From NCBI GenBank assembly GCA_023374045.1, contig CM041776.1, positions 351,477,636-351,541,635 of the forward strand: 64,000 bases of DNA, in the 5' to 3' direction. The notes beneath the pieces were generated by a model. The model was not told where the DNA came from and did not search any database. It saw nothing but the letters and a program-made list of their open reading frames with translations. The translations under genes and the position numbers were made by a program. This DNA is from Limonium bicolor (lineage: Eukaryota > Streptophyta > Magnoliopsida > Caryophyllales > Plumbaginaceae). Below are positions 1 to 12,683 of the stretch, in pieces (positions within the stretch are counted from its first letter, which is position 1; each line of letters opens with the position of its first letter).

Positions 1-81
1 GTACCGGGTGTTTGGAGCCCGATAGTCTGTAGCACCTTTAGTTTATTTTCCGCTGTTGTTTTATATTATAGGGGTGTTACA
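1..81 (+). mobile_element. Element A, 3' end of the 5' LTR
   Basis: This stretch repeats the last 82 bases of the LTR that ends at 7905, with a few differences, and finishes in GGGGTGTTACA. It is followed by five bases and then a primer-binding site, so it is the end of a 5' LTR whose start lies left of the window. The target-site duplication on this side cannot be checked. Confidence 0.9.
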
Positions 82-86
82 GAAAG

Positions 87-98
87 TGGTATCAGAGC
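87..98 (+). other. Primer-binding site of element A
   Basis: TGGTATCAGAGC lies five bases after the LTR end and is the usual plant primer-binding site matching initiator methionine tRNA. Its 3' half is the left arm of a 10-bp hairpin (92-101 pairs with 105-114). Confidence 0.9.
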
Positions 99-1901
99 GT
101 AGTTTACGCTCTGAACCCGAGAAAGCAAGCCGAGTGAAGTACTTTAGAATATAGGTGCACTTAAACTGGGGAATTGGGGTAGAATTGGGAATGATGATTC
201 CAGTAAGGCACGGCTCCTAACCCTTCTTAGATTAGTGAATGATTTCTTTATACACTTTTCTTTTATGAATGTCTGTGGGAGTGATGTGTTGTTATAACCG
301 TTCCAACAAATAAACTATAGAAATAATATAAGTTTGGAACGTCCTATATTAAGTACGATAAGATGTTGGTTGAGATAAATCATATATTAAAGCTATTTTC
401 ACACAAGCATACTTATGGAGAATACATGGCTAAGAATACTTCCTTAAGAAGCAAGTACACATGCTCCTAGAAATTTTAAAGAATACTTTTGGTTTAAAAA
501 CAGTATACAAATAGAACTTTAAATAAACCAATTAGTATGATATTAGGTGAAAGTAACTTCAATCCTCTTTAAAAATTTGAAAATAAATCTCATGAACTAC
601 TGGTATCAATTTATTACCTAAAGATAATGTTAAGATAAATCTTAAGTCTAGGAAATTATTAATTTAAAAACACTAGTAGCATACACCCGAACCCATAAAT
701 CACACTAAACTCTATGCTAACTTTAGGAAGAAAACACCTAAACCTAATGGGAAGTGCCTGGTGCGACGAACTCCTAGGCTGAAAGTAGTGGGGGTGCTCA
801 CCACTTCTAGAAGTTTAGGGGCTAGACAAGCCTTGTCATCTAACCGTATATAATCTTCTACGCAGGTGATGGATTGTGTTGAACTTGAGGGGAAGTGGTG
901 GTAAGACGTTATCCATGAAATCTTGAGCTAGGCATATTTCATTACTAGCCACGATGAACAATTCAAAACTTATATTAAGATCCAGTACTAAATTCATACC
1001 TGTAAGAGTTTACCGAGTTAAAATCCTTGGTGAAAAATACTTACCTATGGGTGAAAACACATGAGTAATAAAACTAAAACTATTGAACCTTAATACTTGG
1101 AGTATTGAGCGTCTAGTGAAAAATTGAGAGTTACTTAAAGATTGGAAATTCTCATGTTTACTTGGAAGTTTAACATTATGCATGTATAAATTTTAGAAGC
1201 CACCATTATCTAAAGAGTACTAAGATCTAATGATCAGAAAATACTTACATAGAACAAACCCAAGAAAAATAGTTATCAAGAGTGGGTGAACTTTCACTAG
1301 GCTAATTCATTTGACTTAAAATTTATATATAGAGTCCCTACCTTGAAAAATAAATTTTAAGATAAAGAAATCAGATTTTGGAGCTACATTATAAGAACTT
1401 CCTAAAATTCTGCCTTGAGTGAAATTATGTATATATATAATGTTAAATTTTATGAAGTCAAACACTGAATGAATCGTCTAAAATACGATAGAATTATAAA
1501 AAACATTGAAACTTGCAAAGTTACAGAAATTTTTATAGAGTTTTAGCATAGGGGACTAACAAACCTTGAAGTTGATTTTGGAAGATTATGAGGATTATTA
1601 AATGATCTGAAATATTATTTTAAACTACTCAAATACGTTACACCTGATTTGTAGCTTGTTAATATAATTGATATGATAAAATGAACATATAATAGACATA
1701 TAATGAATGGATAATAATCATAAGGTAAAATTTTATTACAGTTAAGAAAATACAAATACAAAACAATCAAGAGATACAGATATATGTATATCGATCACAG
1801 ATAAAATCAACAGTGCAATAAATTTTACAACAAAGCTGGTTAATAAGGTGTTGAATTCTTTGATGTGTCGTTAGTAGCGGTACGAGGGCGTACCTTAGCT
1901 C

Positions 1902-1917
1902 TTTTAAGGGGGATATA
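1902..1917 (+). other. Upstream polypurine-tract-like copy, element A
   Basis: TTTTAAGGGGGATATACTG here is repeated at 2231-2249. It is preceded by a GTACG..CGTAC-like inverted sequence, as is the equivalent copy just after pol in elements B and C. Confidence 0.6.
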
Positions 1918-2230
1918 CTGGCATACTCTTCCTTCGTCACCTCATCCAGATTATGCCATGTTGCCTTATTAGCAGAATGAGAGGTGTTTGTATGTGCTTG
2001 GTTTTTACATTATGATACAGTATGTGACTCTTGATTTTCATCATGCTATGTCTTGGTATATCTTGGTTCGTCTTGATTTTGAGTAATCTTGAGTGGAATG
2101 TTGTTATGGAAATGGATGGAAATAAAGGATTGGTTTGGTATGGAGTTCCATTGGAATTATTATTGTCTCAGCACACCCGAAGCGGTGTGAGTGCCTATTA
2201 GTTGATTTTTAAACTTCGAGGCGAAGTTTC

Positions 2231-2247
2231 TTTTAAGGGGGATATAC
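2231..2247 (+). other. Polypurine tract of element A
   Basis: TTTTAAGGGGGATATAC directly precedes the LTR start TGAAATACCCC at 2248. A short hairpin (CTTCG at 2214-2218 with CGAAG at 2222-2226) lies just upstream, as in elements B and C. Confidence 0.85.
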
Positions 2248-5200
2248 TGAAATACCCCTAAATTAATTTAAATTAATTTAGGGGATTTCTTTTATTAAAC
2301 CTTTAATAATACTATTAAGTATTAAATTATTATATGGAATTATGAATATTAAATTAGTATATGGAATTATGAATATTAAATTATTAAATGGAATTGTGAA
2401 ATTTATTTAGGGGTTTTCTCCTATTTAACCCTAATTATTATAAATTATTATATAGTATTATGAATTTAATAATAAGATTTATAAGTCCATAAATCTTGGG
2501 AAAATTTCTAAATACTCCAACTATATTATAAAGATTTTAGGAAGTGTTGGAACATTGTTTTGAAACATAAAAGTCAATATAAAATTCTAGAAACCTTAAA
2601 GCTTATTAAGCCTGGCTAGAGTTGACTTTTTGAAAATGGTCAAACCAGGCCATGAAACCTATACCAATAAATAGGTTATGGAAAACCATGAAGATCGATA
2701 AAAAGAACGTCAAAAACGGATCATCCTAGCCAAAGTTATGATAGATTGAAGTTTAGAGCCAAAATTTTAATGGCTGCCACATGTCAAGCTCACAGGCGCC
2801 AGGACTTAAGCGATTCCGGTTTCCCTGAATTTTGATAACAGAATTCTGTGTTTAGCCCTAACTTTGGACGGCTATATCTCACTCATCTCTCAATATTTTT
2901 TCATGCTGTCTTCTTCATTCTCTTCTTCAAAACGTCCTCTTTCCAACCATTACTCACACACACCCTAATTCGTTATACATCAGCCGCAAATCCGACCTAA
3001 AGTTGACACCTTGTGAAACGTGTACCCGGAATTCTAGTTTCTCACCGATTTTAGGTAACTTTCGTTGATCATAACTCCTTCGTTTCTCAACCAAAATTCG
3101 ATTTCTTTAGCTCGTTTTAAAGATCTCTAATCCCTCTAAAGTTTTCGTGTTTATGCCCAAGTCTGATTCGTAACTAGTTGGAAGATATAGATGTCTTAAG
3201 TTTCGGTCTCGCCAGCACATAAAATCATACCGAAACAGAGAGGTATAAACTCGTGACTTGTGACCTTAGTTTCTTTCTTTGTGTTGCGAGTTAGGATTAG
3301 TTCTCGTTATCAATATGTAGAGGTAAGTTTGCTCTTTCGATTAAGCCATTATGCATAGCCGAACTCGATCTGTACTGCAAGTTATAGATCCTCGAAGTTG
3401 GCTTGGTGCACTGCTCGAAAACCCAAATTTTTCCAGATTTCCAATTTCGAAATCACTCAATTCGCACAACTCCAGTAAGTTTCCGGTCAATTGCTCCGTT
3501 ATTGTCATTCGAAATCAAGTTACCAGTCTAACCCATGTCTCAATTTAATCATTTACGTGTTAGATTAGGAGAATTTGTTAGAATTGTACTCGAATCGTAT
3601 TCAGTATCTAATATAAACCCTAACATTCGAACTGAATTCGAAACTCGATGGATACTGCATTATAATTGGGGAAATTGGCATCAATAGAACCGAAATTCGA
3701 TTTCGAATCTATAGAAACAAGAATCACTCGATTTCGTTCTGTGGATTAGGAGAAAATTGCGATTTAGTACTCGACTGGATTTCTGAAATCGGGGAAGAAC
3801 TGGGAGTTCAGGGGCCGTCCGATCTCGTTTTAAAAGATTGGACGGCCGAGATTAGATCGTGCTATTAAATAATTATTATAAGTTTATAAAATTCCAGTAA
3901 ATAGTCCTAACTTGTTGGGTTAATTTAAATATCTTCCCGAAGGTATTTTGACTTGAAATTTTAACCATAGATTCCTTATTTAATCTAGTTTATTTTGATG
4001 TAAATTATTATGGTTTTGGAGTTTTTAAACATAAGTTATGATTTTTGCAAGTTACAGGTTTTCTGGAATTATTTGGCTAAATTAAAAAGATATTTTTATG
4101 AAATCAAAATTTATAATATGTCTAAAATGTTATAGTTACTGTATATTAAATTTGGGAATTTTTGGGCAATGGTAAAAGGTTTTAAAAATTGTGTTTATGA
4201 GTTTTTCATAAGAATAACCTATAATATAAGGTTTTTAATGTAACCAAAAATTAAAGTATGGGTTGTTAATTAACTTTTAAGCTGGGGAAAATAAGGGAAA
4301 CTAAATTAGCATTTTATAACAGTAAGTTTATAAATGTTTAGGTATTAGTTTTTAATAGAAGTGAAATTATTTACATATATGTATATATACCTATTTAAGT
4401 GGAAACTTATATAAATCAAGGAATATAATTATTTTTACGTTTTATTTATTATATTATATGGGAGTTAATATTCTTAATTAAAACTAAGGAATATATATAT
4501 ATATTTACACATATATGTAAAAGAAATAAAATAGTAACTTGGGTCAAATCAAGGAGCTAAATTAATCTACACTTATATTAATTATATAATATGGTAGTTA
4601 ATATACTTAGTTGAAACTAAGGAAAATACTTTATTTTATTAACCATATTTTGGATGTAGGTGTGTGTAAAAATTAATATAAATAGTTAAATACAATAAAA
4701 CTACATAAATAATGTTTTGTACAAATCCTAGTATATATAAATATATATACACAGTAAACATAATAAAATTAAATACCTTATAGGAAATATAATACGAAGG
4801 AATTAATAAGTTAAACTAAACCTCTACATAATGCTAATAGAAGAATATTATATGAGGTGGTATTAAATTATAGTTATGTATTAGGCTTAAGAATGACCTT
4901 TGAATTTCCAAGGTTTTTATGTAAACCACATTAAAATACATGTATAGTATTATTTGTCAATGATCCGAATGTAAATCTAAAATTGGGATTAAGTAATTTA
5001 TAAGTTAAAACTTAGGAAAAATTGTGATTAGATTACATAAAATGTTGCACAAATAGATCTTATTCTATAATTAATGATAAACAAATGTAATACGATTACA
5101 TCTAAATATTCTTAATATATAAACCATAATAAAATAAGTAAAATACTTTTACATCTAAATGTGAGGTGGATTAGTAAGTCTAGATTTAATCATTTCTTAA

Positions 5201-7905
5201 CTTTTATGGTATTGAAATATAACTTAATGTTTTAAGATAGAATCATTAAAAGGATTATGATATAATCTATATTAAACGATGATTTGGAAATTTATCTAAA
5301 TAATTATCCTTAAGTTTCTTAGGATTAGATAAGCCATATAAGATACATTTATTACCAATATTCAGGATGTGAGTTTACAGTTAAGTGAGGTATTTAGTAG
5401 TGAGAATTTATAGGAAGGTTTATAAATAGGAATTTGATACTTAAAACCTTTGAACCTTTTATTAGATAAAACTAAGTTACATAAGATATTATATTGTTAT
5501 ACTTTACGGTAATGGGAAGTAATGATAGGTTATTTGAATATAAAATATGGGAATTTTCATAATAGATTATCTTATTAAATAATTAACAATTTCACTTATG
5601 AACCAGAATTTAATTCTCTGATAAATTCTACTCTATGTAGAAATATTGTCCATCCTAAATGTAATAAAGGAAATTAATTTATTAGGTTATTCCTTTGAAA
5701 CCTTAGGTTTTGTAAAGCAATTTAAAACGTATTTAAGGCTTAAGTTTAATCAAGTTTAGTACAAAGGATTATGCATATTCTATAGAGAGAATGTGTGTAA
5801 AAATAAAACATTTAGGAAATTAAATGTAAGTAAGGATACATAGAAGTTTATACTAAACACCTTATTGTATAGGTAATAATTAAACATATAATACCTTGTG
5901 AATACTAAATGTAAGATTAATTCGTTAAATCTAAGTTAACTATAGTATAGTTATTCAGGATGAGAAGCTATTTAACATCTTATGACAAGTTTATTAGATG
6001 GTTGTAATTAAAAGTCATTCTGAACTAAAGATGAGATAATTGAGTTTAGCAGTTCAATTAAGTTACAATAAAACGCGTCTACAACACTACGATTTCAATA
6101 TACAAGATGTAGATCTTAATTAAGTTAAGGGAAAGACTTAATCATAATGGGTTATCTAGTGGATATTGTTTGAATACATAATCTTTACATTGTGGGATAG
6201 TAGTATAGTATTCTGAGATGAGTCCATCGTAGCTCATAATACAATGTTTATTCTAAATTAAGAATAAAGGTATTGAGCTTAAGATTATTATTGAAATTCT
6301 TAGATTTAATTATATAATATAAACACATTTATGATATAGAGGTCTCAAAAGTCTTGAATGTGAGGATTGTGGTTAAGTATGAATAAAGTGGATAGGAGTG
6401 GACAGTTAGCAAATGTTAATCGAATACATTCCTTGATCTTACCACCTTGGGCTATACAACGTTCTCAGATAACTCAAAGATTATACCTAACATTTAAGTG
6501 AGGGCTTAAAAGACAATTGAGACTTTGGAATAAGAGTAAGGAGTTTATTTAAGCTTAACATAGGCTACAAGTGATTGATGATAGACTACCTTTAATATTC
6601 TTCAGAGTACTGTTGATTGTTTGCGCAAGTTGACTAGAATTGCTACAGCGTTACCCAGGTACGATTTCTCGTACTCCGATATTTTTGCTGATTGACTTGT
6701 GGAATGTTTTGGAAAATGCTAACTGACTTTAAGAGGAATTTCTAAAAAGGAAATGGTTGTGTGACTAACTCAGCTTGTGTGACTAACTGAGCCTTGGATG
6801 CGAAACTTTCTTGGGTATTGGTTCCTTCTATTTGGTGCCCCGTTAGACATTGACTGCTTAGGGTTTACGCTTCTGCACTCTGTAGGACTGAGTGTTTTGG
6901 TATTGCTCTGGGTAGTTAGTGATCTAGTGGGAATTTGGAAAAAGGTCAATCTTGGAAATTCTTCTTTTGACTCTGGATATCGTTTCATCCATGGGCTGGT
7001 TCTTGAGGTTTCGACGTGCGCGCGTCTTCAATGGTAACAGTGAGGGGGTGTATATCCCCTGTCCCAAAAAGGGGCGTGATAGACAGTGAGGGGCTGTATA
7101 TCCCCTGTCCCAAAAAGGGGCGTGATAGACAGTGAGGGGCTGTATATCCCCTGTCCCAAAAAAGGGACGTGATAGACAGTGAGGGGCTGTATATACCCTG
7201 TCCCCAAAAGGGGACGTGATAAACAGTGAAGGGCTGTATATCCCCTGTCCTAAAAGGACGTGCTTGGCGGTGGGGGCCATCTCTCCTAGTTGAATTATTC
7301 CACTCTTGAGTTATTGGTTCTTGGATCTATCTTATTATTCCTAGTCCTTTGTGACTATCTGAGTCTTTCTACTCCTAACGGGAATTGGGTTTAACTAAGG
7401 CAATGTATGTTCACTGACACATGATGTGGTTTTGTTTCACTAACCTTACTTTTATGTTATTAACCTTCATTCTTATCTTGATTTCTTGAATTGGTGATTC
7501 GTGAAACGCTTTGTTCCTCTGGGTGTTTTAAGTGTTTGTTTTCAAGCTGTTATTTATTTAAGAGTTGTTTTATAAGTTTGTTTTTTGGAGAATTGTACCA
7601 GTTCCATTCCAGGGAACTGACTCACCCCTCTCGGGGTGGGCTGCTTGGTTTCATCTTGCAGGTACAAATTGATTTACAGGTGGCCACGAAGAGCATGAGT
7701 GATTGGGATGGGGCTAGGTTTATGAAGAGTGAATGTATTATGTTATTGTTATGTTAATGTTAAGTTTTCTCGAAGTTCAGACCGTAACTTAGTTAATTGT
7801 AATGGTTGTAATTGGTGAGGTTGGTACCGGGTGTTTGGAGCCCGATGGTCTGTAGCACCTTTAGTTTATTTTCCGCTGTTGTTTTATTATTATAGGGGTG
7901 TTACA
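2248..7905 (+). mobile_element. Element A 3' LTR (5.66 kb)
   Basis: Begins TGAAATACCCC after the polypurine tract and ends GGGGTGTTACA. At 5,658 bp it is long even for plant LTRs. It contains a CT-rich stretch around 2880-2960, a consensus splice-donor sequence AG|GTAAGT at 3321-3328, a very AT-rich 2.7 kb middle (about 3860-6600) with no coding sign, a tandem palindromic array (7037-7265), and a GC hairpin (7623-7638) followed by a splice-acceptor-like TCTTGCAG (7654-7661). The 3' flank reads TACTA, the expected position of a 5-bp target-site duplication, but the left flank is outside the window. Confidence 0.85.
7037..7265 (+). repeat. Tandem array with GGGG/CCCC palindromes in LTR A
   Basis: Five imperfect copies of a unit of about 47 bp containing GTGAGGGGCTGTATATCCCC and CCCAAAAAGGGG. 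Each unit holds two small inverted repeats. Long open frames across it are a by-product of the period. The array holds the same relative place in the LTR as the palindromic arrays of elements B, C and D. Confidence 0.9.
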
Positions 7906-8484
7906 TACTAAGTTTGTTTCTGCCTTAAAAAATGTGGAGTATCTAAAAATACGCAGAGGTCATGCCAAATTTTTTCCAGAATTTAACCTTATTTTAATTT
8001 TATTGAATAGGTGTTTATACGGTTGAACAATCCCTCTTCCTTCCCATTTGTGACTTGATCATCCCTACTCATTAGGTTAGTTTTTTAAAAATGTTTCAAT
8101 AACATGGTTTATTCAAAATATCTTCGTTTGTTTATTTGTTCAATTCATATTTTTTTTCAAATTAAAACCTTATATTCTAATTTCATTGAATAGGTGTGTC
8201 ACTACACACGGTCGGATTGTCTACTTGTTGCACTATCTGTTGCTGTCAACCTCTGCCACCGGTTTGGCTGATCAGAACCCACGGTAAAACACTTGCATTT
8301 CTATTTATAATTTTAGAAACAAATACTAATATATATGTATATATGTACATATATATATAATATTGTCACAAATAAACGTTATACTAAATTCTACTTGTAT
8401 TCTACAATCATTAGAATATATATTTGCATAGTGTGGTGAAATGTGAGATTAAGTTGAAATGGGGTGGTTGTTTTGTTCATTATC

Positions 8485-8527
<43 letters not shown>

Positions 8528-9153
8528 TTTACTATATGCATACTTGTCTGTCTGATAACAATTTATGGTTTGCTGAGAATTAATGTTGTTGCTACTGTGT
8601 TTGTTTCTGCCTTAAAAAATGTGGAGTGTCTAAAAATACGCAAAGGTCATGCCAAATTTTTTCCAGAATTTAAGCTGATTCTAATTCCATCGAATTTAAC
8701 TTTCTTCATAATTACTTACAGTTTCAATTTTTTCATCTCTTGCAGGTTGCTCTGAGGTAGAAGACAATCGAATTAAGACGAGGAGAGCAAAAATAACCGG
8801 TAATAACATTAGCTATGTTCGTTTGTTTAATGTTCAATTATTCAAGTTTTTATAAAATTAAAACCTTATTATTATTATCATTGAATAGGTGTCATATACT
8901 ACGTGCAAGAACATCTGTCTACTTGTCTCTTCTCTATCTTGTTGTTCGCGCTGACCATCCAGTACTCATCAGGTTGGTATTTAAAACGTTTCAATTTATT
9001 TTTGTTTTCTATTAAAACAATGGAAAATCAATTCAAACATAGAATTACCTGTCTGAGATTTATCTGATAGAGGTATGTCTTAGATAGTCCCTGTTGGGAC
9101 TGTCCAATGACCTTTGATCTCACCATCTAGGTTGTGAATGAGTTAATAATATA
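7906..9153. repeat. Unassigned AT-rich DNA with a diverged direct duplication
   Basis: No convincing gene. The segment 7911-7985 recurs at 8600-8672 (both contain AAAAAATGTGGAGT and GGTCATGCCAAATTTTTTCC). Later blocks recur in the same order: a TTCGTTTGTTT tract near 8125 and 8818, and ATTGAATAGGTGTGTCA/ATTGAATAGGTGTCATA near 8190 and 8880, each followed by TCTACTTGT. This is a degenerate duplication offset by about 690 bp. A TA/CA dinucleotide tract lies at 8483-8527. It may be the 5' part of the CACTA element to its right, but no left terminus was found. Confidence 0.55.
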
Positions 9154-9317
9154 CAGTAGTTCAGTGATAATTTCAGCAGCATTACCCTAGTGTTCTTCTA
9201 GTGTACATATATATATGAGAATTGAAACGATTCATTATATATATATATATATATATATATTATATCTACACTAGGAGAACTGTAGGGTAATGCTGCCAAA
9301 TTATCACTGAACTACTG
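9154..9317. mobile_element. 164-bp inverted-repeat MITE, pogo/mariner-like
   Basis: Two arms of about 60 bp form a hairpin around a TA-rich centre. The termini read CAGTAGTTCAGTGATAATT and its complement, and are flanked by TA on each side (9152-9153, 9318-9319). A TA duplication with CAGT ends fits Tc1-mariner/pogo-derived MITEs such as Emigrant. Family assignment is by terminal resemblance only. Confidence 0.6.
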
Positions 9318-9461
9318 TATATTAGTAACTTGTTCCTATGTGAGATCGAAGGTGATTGGATAGGTTTAGGTTGTTAAATCTGTAAATAAAAAAAGAGGAG
9401 ATCAATGGAACGAGTTCACGACATCTGGTGTGTGTTGAAAAAGGAGATGTAGTGCTCAGTG

Positions 9462-10345
9462 ATGTACAGTGACAGATTGGACATTAAATACCTAGAAGGG
9501 GTCAATAATTTGCAAAGTCCTTGTTGACAATCTTAAACCAAAGGATAAGGGATATATTCGATGTCCTTGTGTCGATTGCAAGAACGACTTCAAATACTGA
9601 GGTGTGGACAAGATTAAGGATCATCTGATTCACAGAGGGTTTACAGAAGATTATGAAGCCATAACAATACTGTATGGCCAACATTCAATACAAGTGTTTG
9701 AATGTGCTGATAACGTCGTTGCAGAACAATCAGAAATGGATGCTTCACACGATTTTGGGGATACTCAAGATGATTCACTAGTTAGTGCAGATGATGGAGG
9801 ACCTTAATGCAATGATGGAAGATGTTGAACAACATTTTTCCAACAAACCCAAAACATTCGAAAATCTGATGCAAGCATCAAAGGAACCGTTGTACAGTGG
9901 ATGTGATACGTAAACACAAAACAAATTGAGTGTTGTCCTAAAACTATTCAATCTGAAGGCGAGACATGGATGGAGTGATGTCATTTTAACAGATCTTTTA
10001 CAACTGTTGAAGGATGTACTACCAAAGGACAATGTGATACCCACAACAACTTATGAAGCAAAGAAGTTAATGTGTCGATGGGTATGGAATATAAAAAATA
10101 CATGCTTGTCCAATGGGTGTATGTTGTACTGGAAGGAGAATGAGTTGGATGACCATTGCTTTGAATGTGGGGAATCACGCTATGTAAAAAAGGGTGAGGA
10201 GAAACCACATAAGCACTAAAGTGGGTTCTCTGCGAAGGTGTTGTGGTATCTACGATAATTCCCCGATTCAAAAGATTGTTTGTAGTTCAGAAAGATGCTG
10301 AGAACCTCTGATGGCATGCTGAGAACCTCCGATGGCATGCGAAGA
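9462..10345 (+). pseudogene. CACTA (En/Spm) TNP2-type transposase, N-terminal remnant
   Basis: Broken N-terminal part of a TNP2-type transposase, the protein that moves CACTA elements. The first frame (from ATG 9462) gives LEGVNNL and, after frame changes, IRCPCVDCKND and DKIKDHLIHRGF, matching the transposase-associated zinc-binding domain. The next block (9926-10219) gives LKLFNLKARHGWSD, LLQLLKDVLP and TTYEAKKLMC, then the C-x2-C pair in FECGESRY, all typical of the region before the catalytic domain. KDAENL-WHA near 10293-10315 is duplicated in tandem with an in-frame stop in one copy. The DDE catalytic region is absent, because the sequence passes directly into the protease ORF region. 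The element cannot make an active transposase. Confidence 0.8.
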
Positions 10346-10669
10346 CTTGAGGCTTTAGTATTGGGCCAGGTGCATACTCCTACACCGACACCTACCTACT
10401 GGTGTTGCTCCTACCGCGACGGCGGATACATCGAAGTGGCGCGTCTCCTACACCGGCACCTACTGCTAGACCGATGTCTGCTCCGGATCTATACCACGAC
10501 AACGGATACTCGATGGTGGATCATCCTGCACTTCTTCTTCTAGCAGAGACACATTTCCTTATCAAAACCTTCCGGTTTGTTCTTTTCGTCCTTAGTTATT
10601 TTACATTATTTTAAAAATATAATTTTATTACTTGCTACTGTGTAGTTATGTGTAGGTGGCTAAATCATG
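10346..10669 (+). other. CACTA interior linking transposase remnant and protease ORF
   Basis: GC-richer stretch with repeated CACCGACACC / CACCGGCACC triplet-like runs (10382-10460). One frame is rich in proline, threonine and alanine. It may be a low-complexity linker of the original reading frame; no domain is recognised and frames are interrupted. Confidence 0.4.
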
Positions 10670-12380
10670 CATATGTTTCAAGTGTTGGATGGTGAGACTG
10701 TGCATATTGCATACGGTCGGGTTTTAGTGACCAGACCGAACAGTATAGTACATTTCAAGCTCATCCCACCTCTTCACGCTCGTGTGATGGTAGACGACAT
10801 TGTGCGGCCATGAGGTCTTCGCTTCCGTTGGAGTGGAATCAGTGGAGTAAAATAGGTCAAGCACAATCTTCAGTTGTTCCATGGCCATATTCTCTCATTG
10901 ATGTTAGTGACAAGGTAAACTATTTACATGCTTACTGTTTAGTTTTTAACTTGACTGATATGATTATAATTTAAATTTTGTATACTTTAGATTGATAAGG
11001 AATTAAGACCGGTTAAGAAGAGGAAAGTGGATAAGGGGAAGGAAGTTGTGAAATCAAATGATGAGAGTCAGAGTGTGAGAAAGGAAGTGGTGAAACCTTT
11101 CGATATGACTCCTAGGAGATCCGCCATTCTGACACCCAAGTATCTGAAGAAGTTGACAGTCAAACAAAAAATGTTGTATGACTTTTTCATGACAAAGCCG
11201 CAGTCTGTCACCAACTTCAACATGAAAGTGTCTAAGCATGTTTTCCACTCCCCTTAGCCCAGAGATCTGATGATTACCGTGAGCGATCTAAGAGAATTTT
11301 TGATGGGAGACCTGCTTAACATCTCTGTGATTCAGGCCTATTGTGTGTAAGTATCTTTTAAATCATTAAATTATCTTTCATGTTTTTAAGCTATTTAACA
11401 TATCTTATGAAAAAATGTTGTTTAGGTGTTTGACTAGTAGACTGCTAGCGAGCAAGAGATTATTTGTCATCTCTTTCTTGTGTCCGCAATTGATGTCAGC
11501 AAGTCAGGCCGCATTGGATTAGCAAGGATGTGCACAGCACATGAGGCAAGGATTTTGTACTGCGATGCGAAGAAGAAGCAAATATTTGCTGATCCCATAT
11601 CATCAGATGTAAGTACACAATAACTGTAATTTTTTGCTTCCTAATTGCATTATGTGATAAATTAAAAATATTGTTCTACAAAACATTCTTTGTTTTACCT
11701 GTGGTAACAATCATTGGATGTTGTTGGTGTTGTGTATTGACACCTCATGCGTGTTGATACTAGACCCGTTGGGCGCTGATGACCTTCGAGAGATCGCCGT
11801 AGAGAAATATTTGAAGGAGTGAGTATTTAAAATTTTAATGCATTTTGTATTTATTTTACGCTTGTCCTGGATTATTGGCAATAAATGGCTTCATTTTAAA
11901 ATTTATGCAGGGGCCATAAGCCTTGTTTAAGTGATGAGAAGAAACCATTCTCCATCTTGAACTTCCAATACATACGTGTAAGTAATCATTTAATTTATGC
12001 ATGCATTTTTGTATTAAAGTTAAATGTTTAAATTTCTTGATCTGTCTAAAGTTGGTAATCCATGGATGGTGTGATGATAGTGTCCTATACAGCCTGATTC
12101 ACGGAGCTGTGGCTATTACGTGATGCGGTACATGTACGAGATTGTACAAAATATTGACACGCTTGACAATGATGACAAGGTAACCCATTAATCAAAGTTG
12201 TAGTTAAAGTTATTGCATTTTAAATAAAATTGTGTGTACTAATGATGGTCAGTTTCTTTTTATGGATAGTACATTTCTTTTTTCACAAATGCGGGGGTCA
12301 CGTATTCCAAAGTGGATCTGGACTTTGTAAGAGATCATTTATCGCAGTTTTGGTGTAAAAATTACTTGAGCGTTTCTTAG
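10670..12380 (+). pseudogene. CACTA-encoded Ulp1-like (C48) cysteine protease, intron-containing
   Basis: Second protein of the CACTA element: a Ulp1/SENP-type cysteine protease, a family that cleaves SUMO from proteins and is often carried by plant CACTA and MULE transposons. Probable exons are 10670-10914, 10991-11346, 11427-11608, about 11712-11820, 11911-11978, 12081-12178 and 12270-12380, most bounded by GT/AG. The catalytic series is visible: His in HWMLLVLCI, Asp in ILDPLGADDL, then Gln and Cys in QPDSRSCGYYVMRYM. An in-frame TAG at 11257-11259, another in the LFVISFLC exon and one near 10811 show decay. The ORF ends at TAG 12378-12380, 300 bp before the subterminal repeats. Its role in transposition is not known. 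Confidence 0.75.
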
Positions 12381-12683
12381 ATATTATCCCTAGCTAGTGT
12401 AGTTAGACTTACACTTTTGTTTGTGCTTAAGCAACGTAGACTCTCAAAGTTTGTAAAGTTCAACTCTCTCTTATTTTTAAAAGTTTGTTTGCAATTCGTT
12501 TTAAATGTTGCAATTCAAACTGGTAACTTGGTTTATGGTCATGTAGTGTGGTTGGTTATCAAAGGGCAATACCAGTTGGATGCCCTGTACAGGTTGTATA
12601 TGCGATTGTAAATTGGGTTGTGTTGGAAAACATATGTGGTAGAGGCTAAAAAAACTAAAAAAAACTAAAAAAAGAAAAAAAAC

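Larger units (their letters stand above)
82..2247 (+). mobile_element. Element A interior without coding capacity (LARD-like)
   Basis: About 2.2 kb between primer-binding site and polypurine tract. I find no gag, protease, reverse transcriptase or integrase motif in any frame; stops are dense and the sequence is AT-rich. The ends match the Tekay-type elements B and C (same primer site, same GGTGTTACA LTR end, same TGAAATACCCC LTR start, same hairpin before the polypurine tract). I infer a non-autonomous large retrotransposon derivative mobilised in trans by a Tekay-type chromovirus. The 3' 350 bp keep the arrangement that follows pol in B and C, including a duplicated polypurine tract. Confidence 0.75.

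Noticed and set aside
87..98. tRNA gene fragment
   Set aside because: The match is a 12-base primer-binding site only; no cloverleaf sequence is present.
7037..7265. CRISPR-like regular repeats
   Set aside because: Tandem units without unique spacers, inside a plant LTR; the other arrays here are likewise palindromic tandem repeats.
6924..7280. 118-codon minus-strand frame with a repeated peptide
   Set aside because: By-product of the 47-bp tandem array in LTR A; no start context and no homologous ORF in other LTRs.
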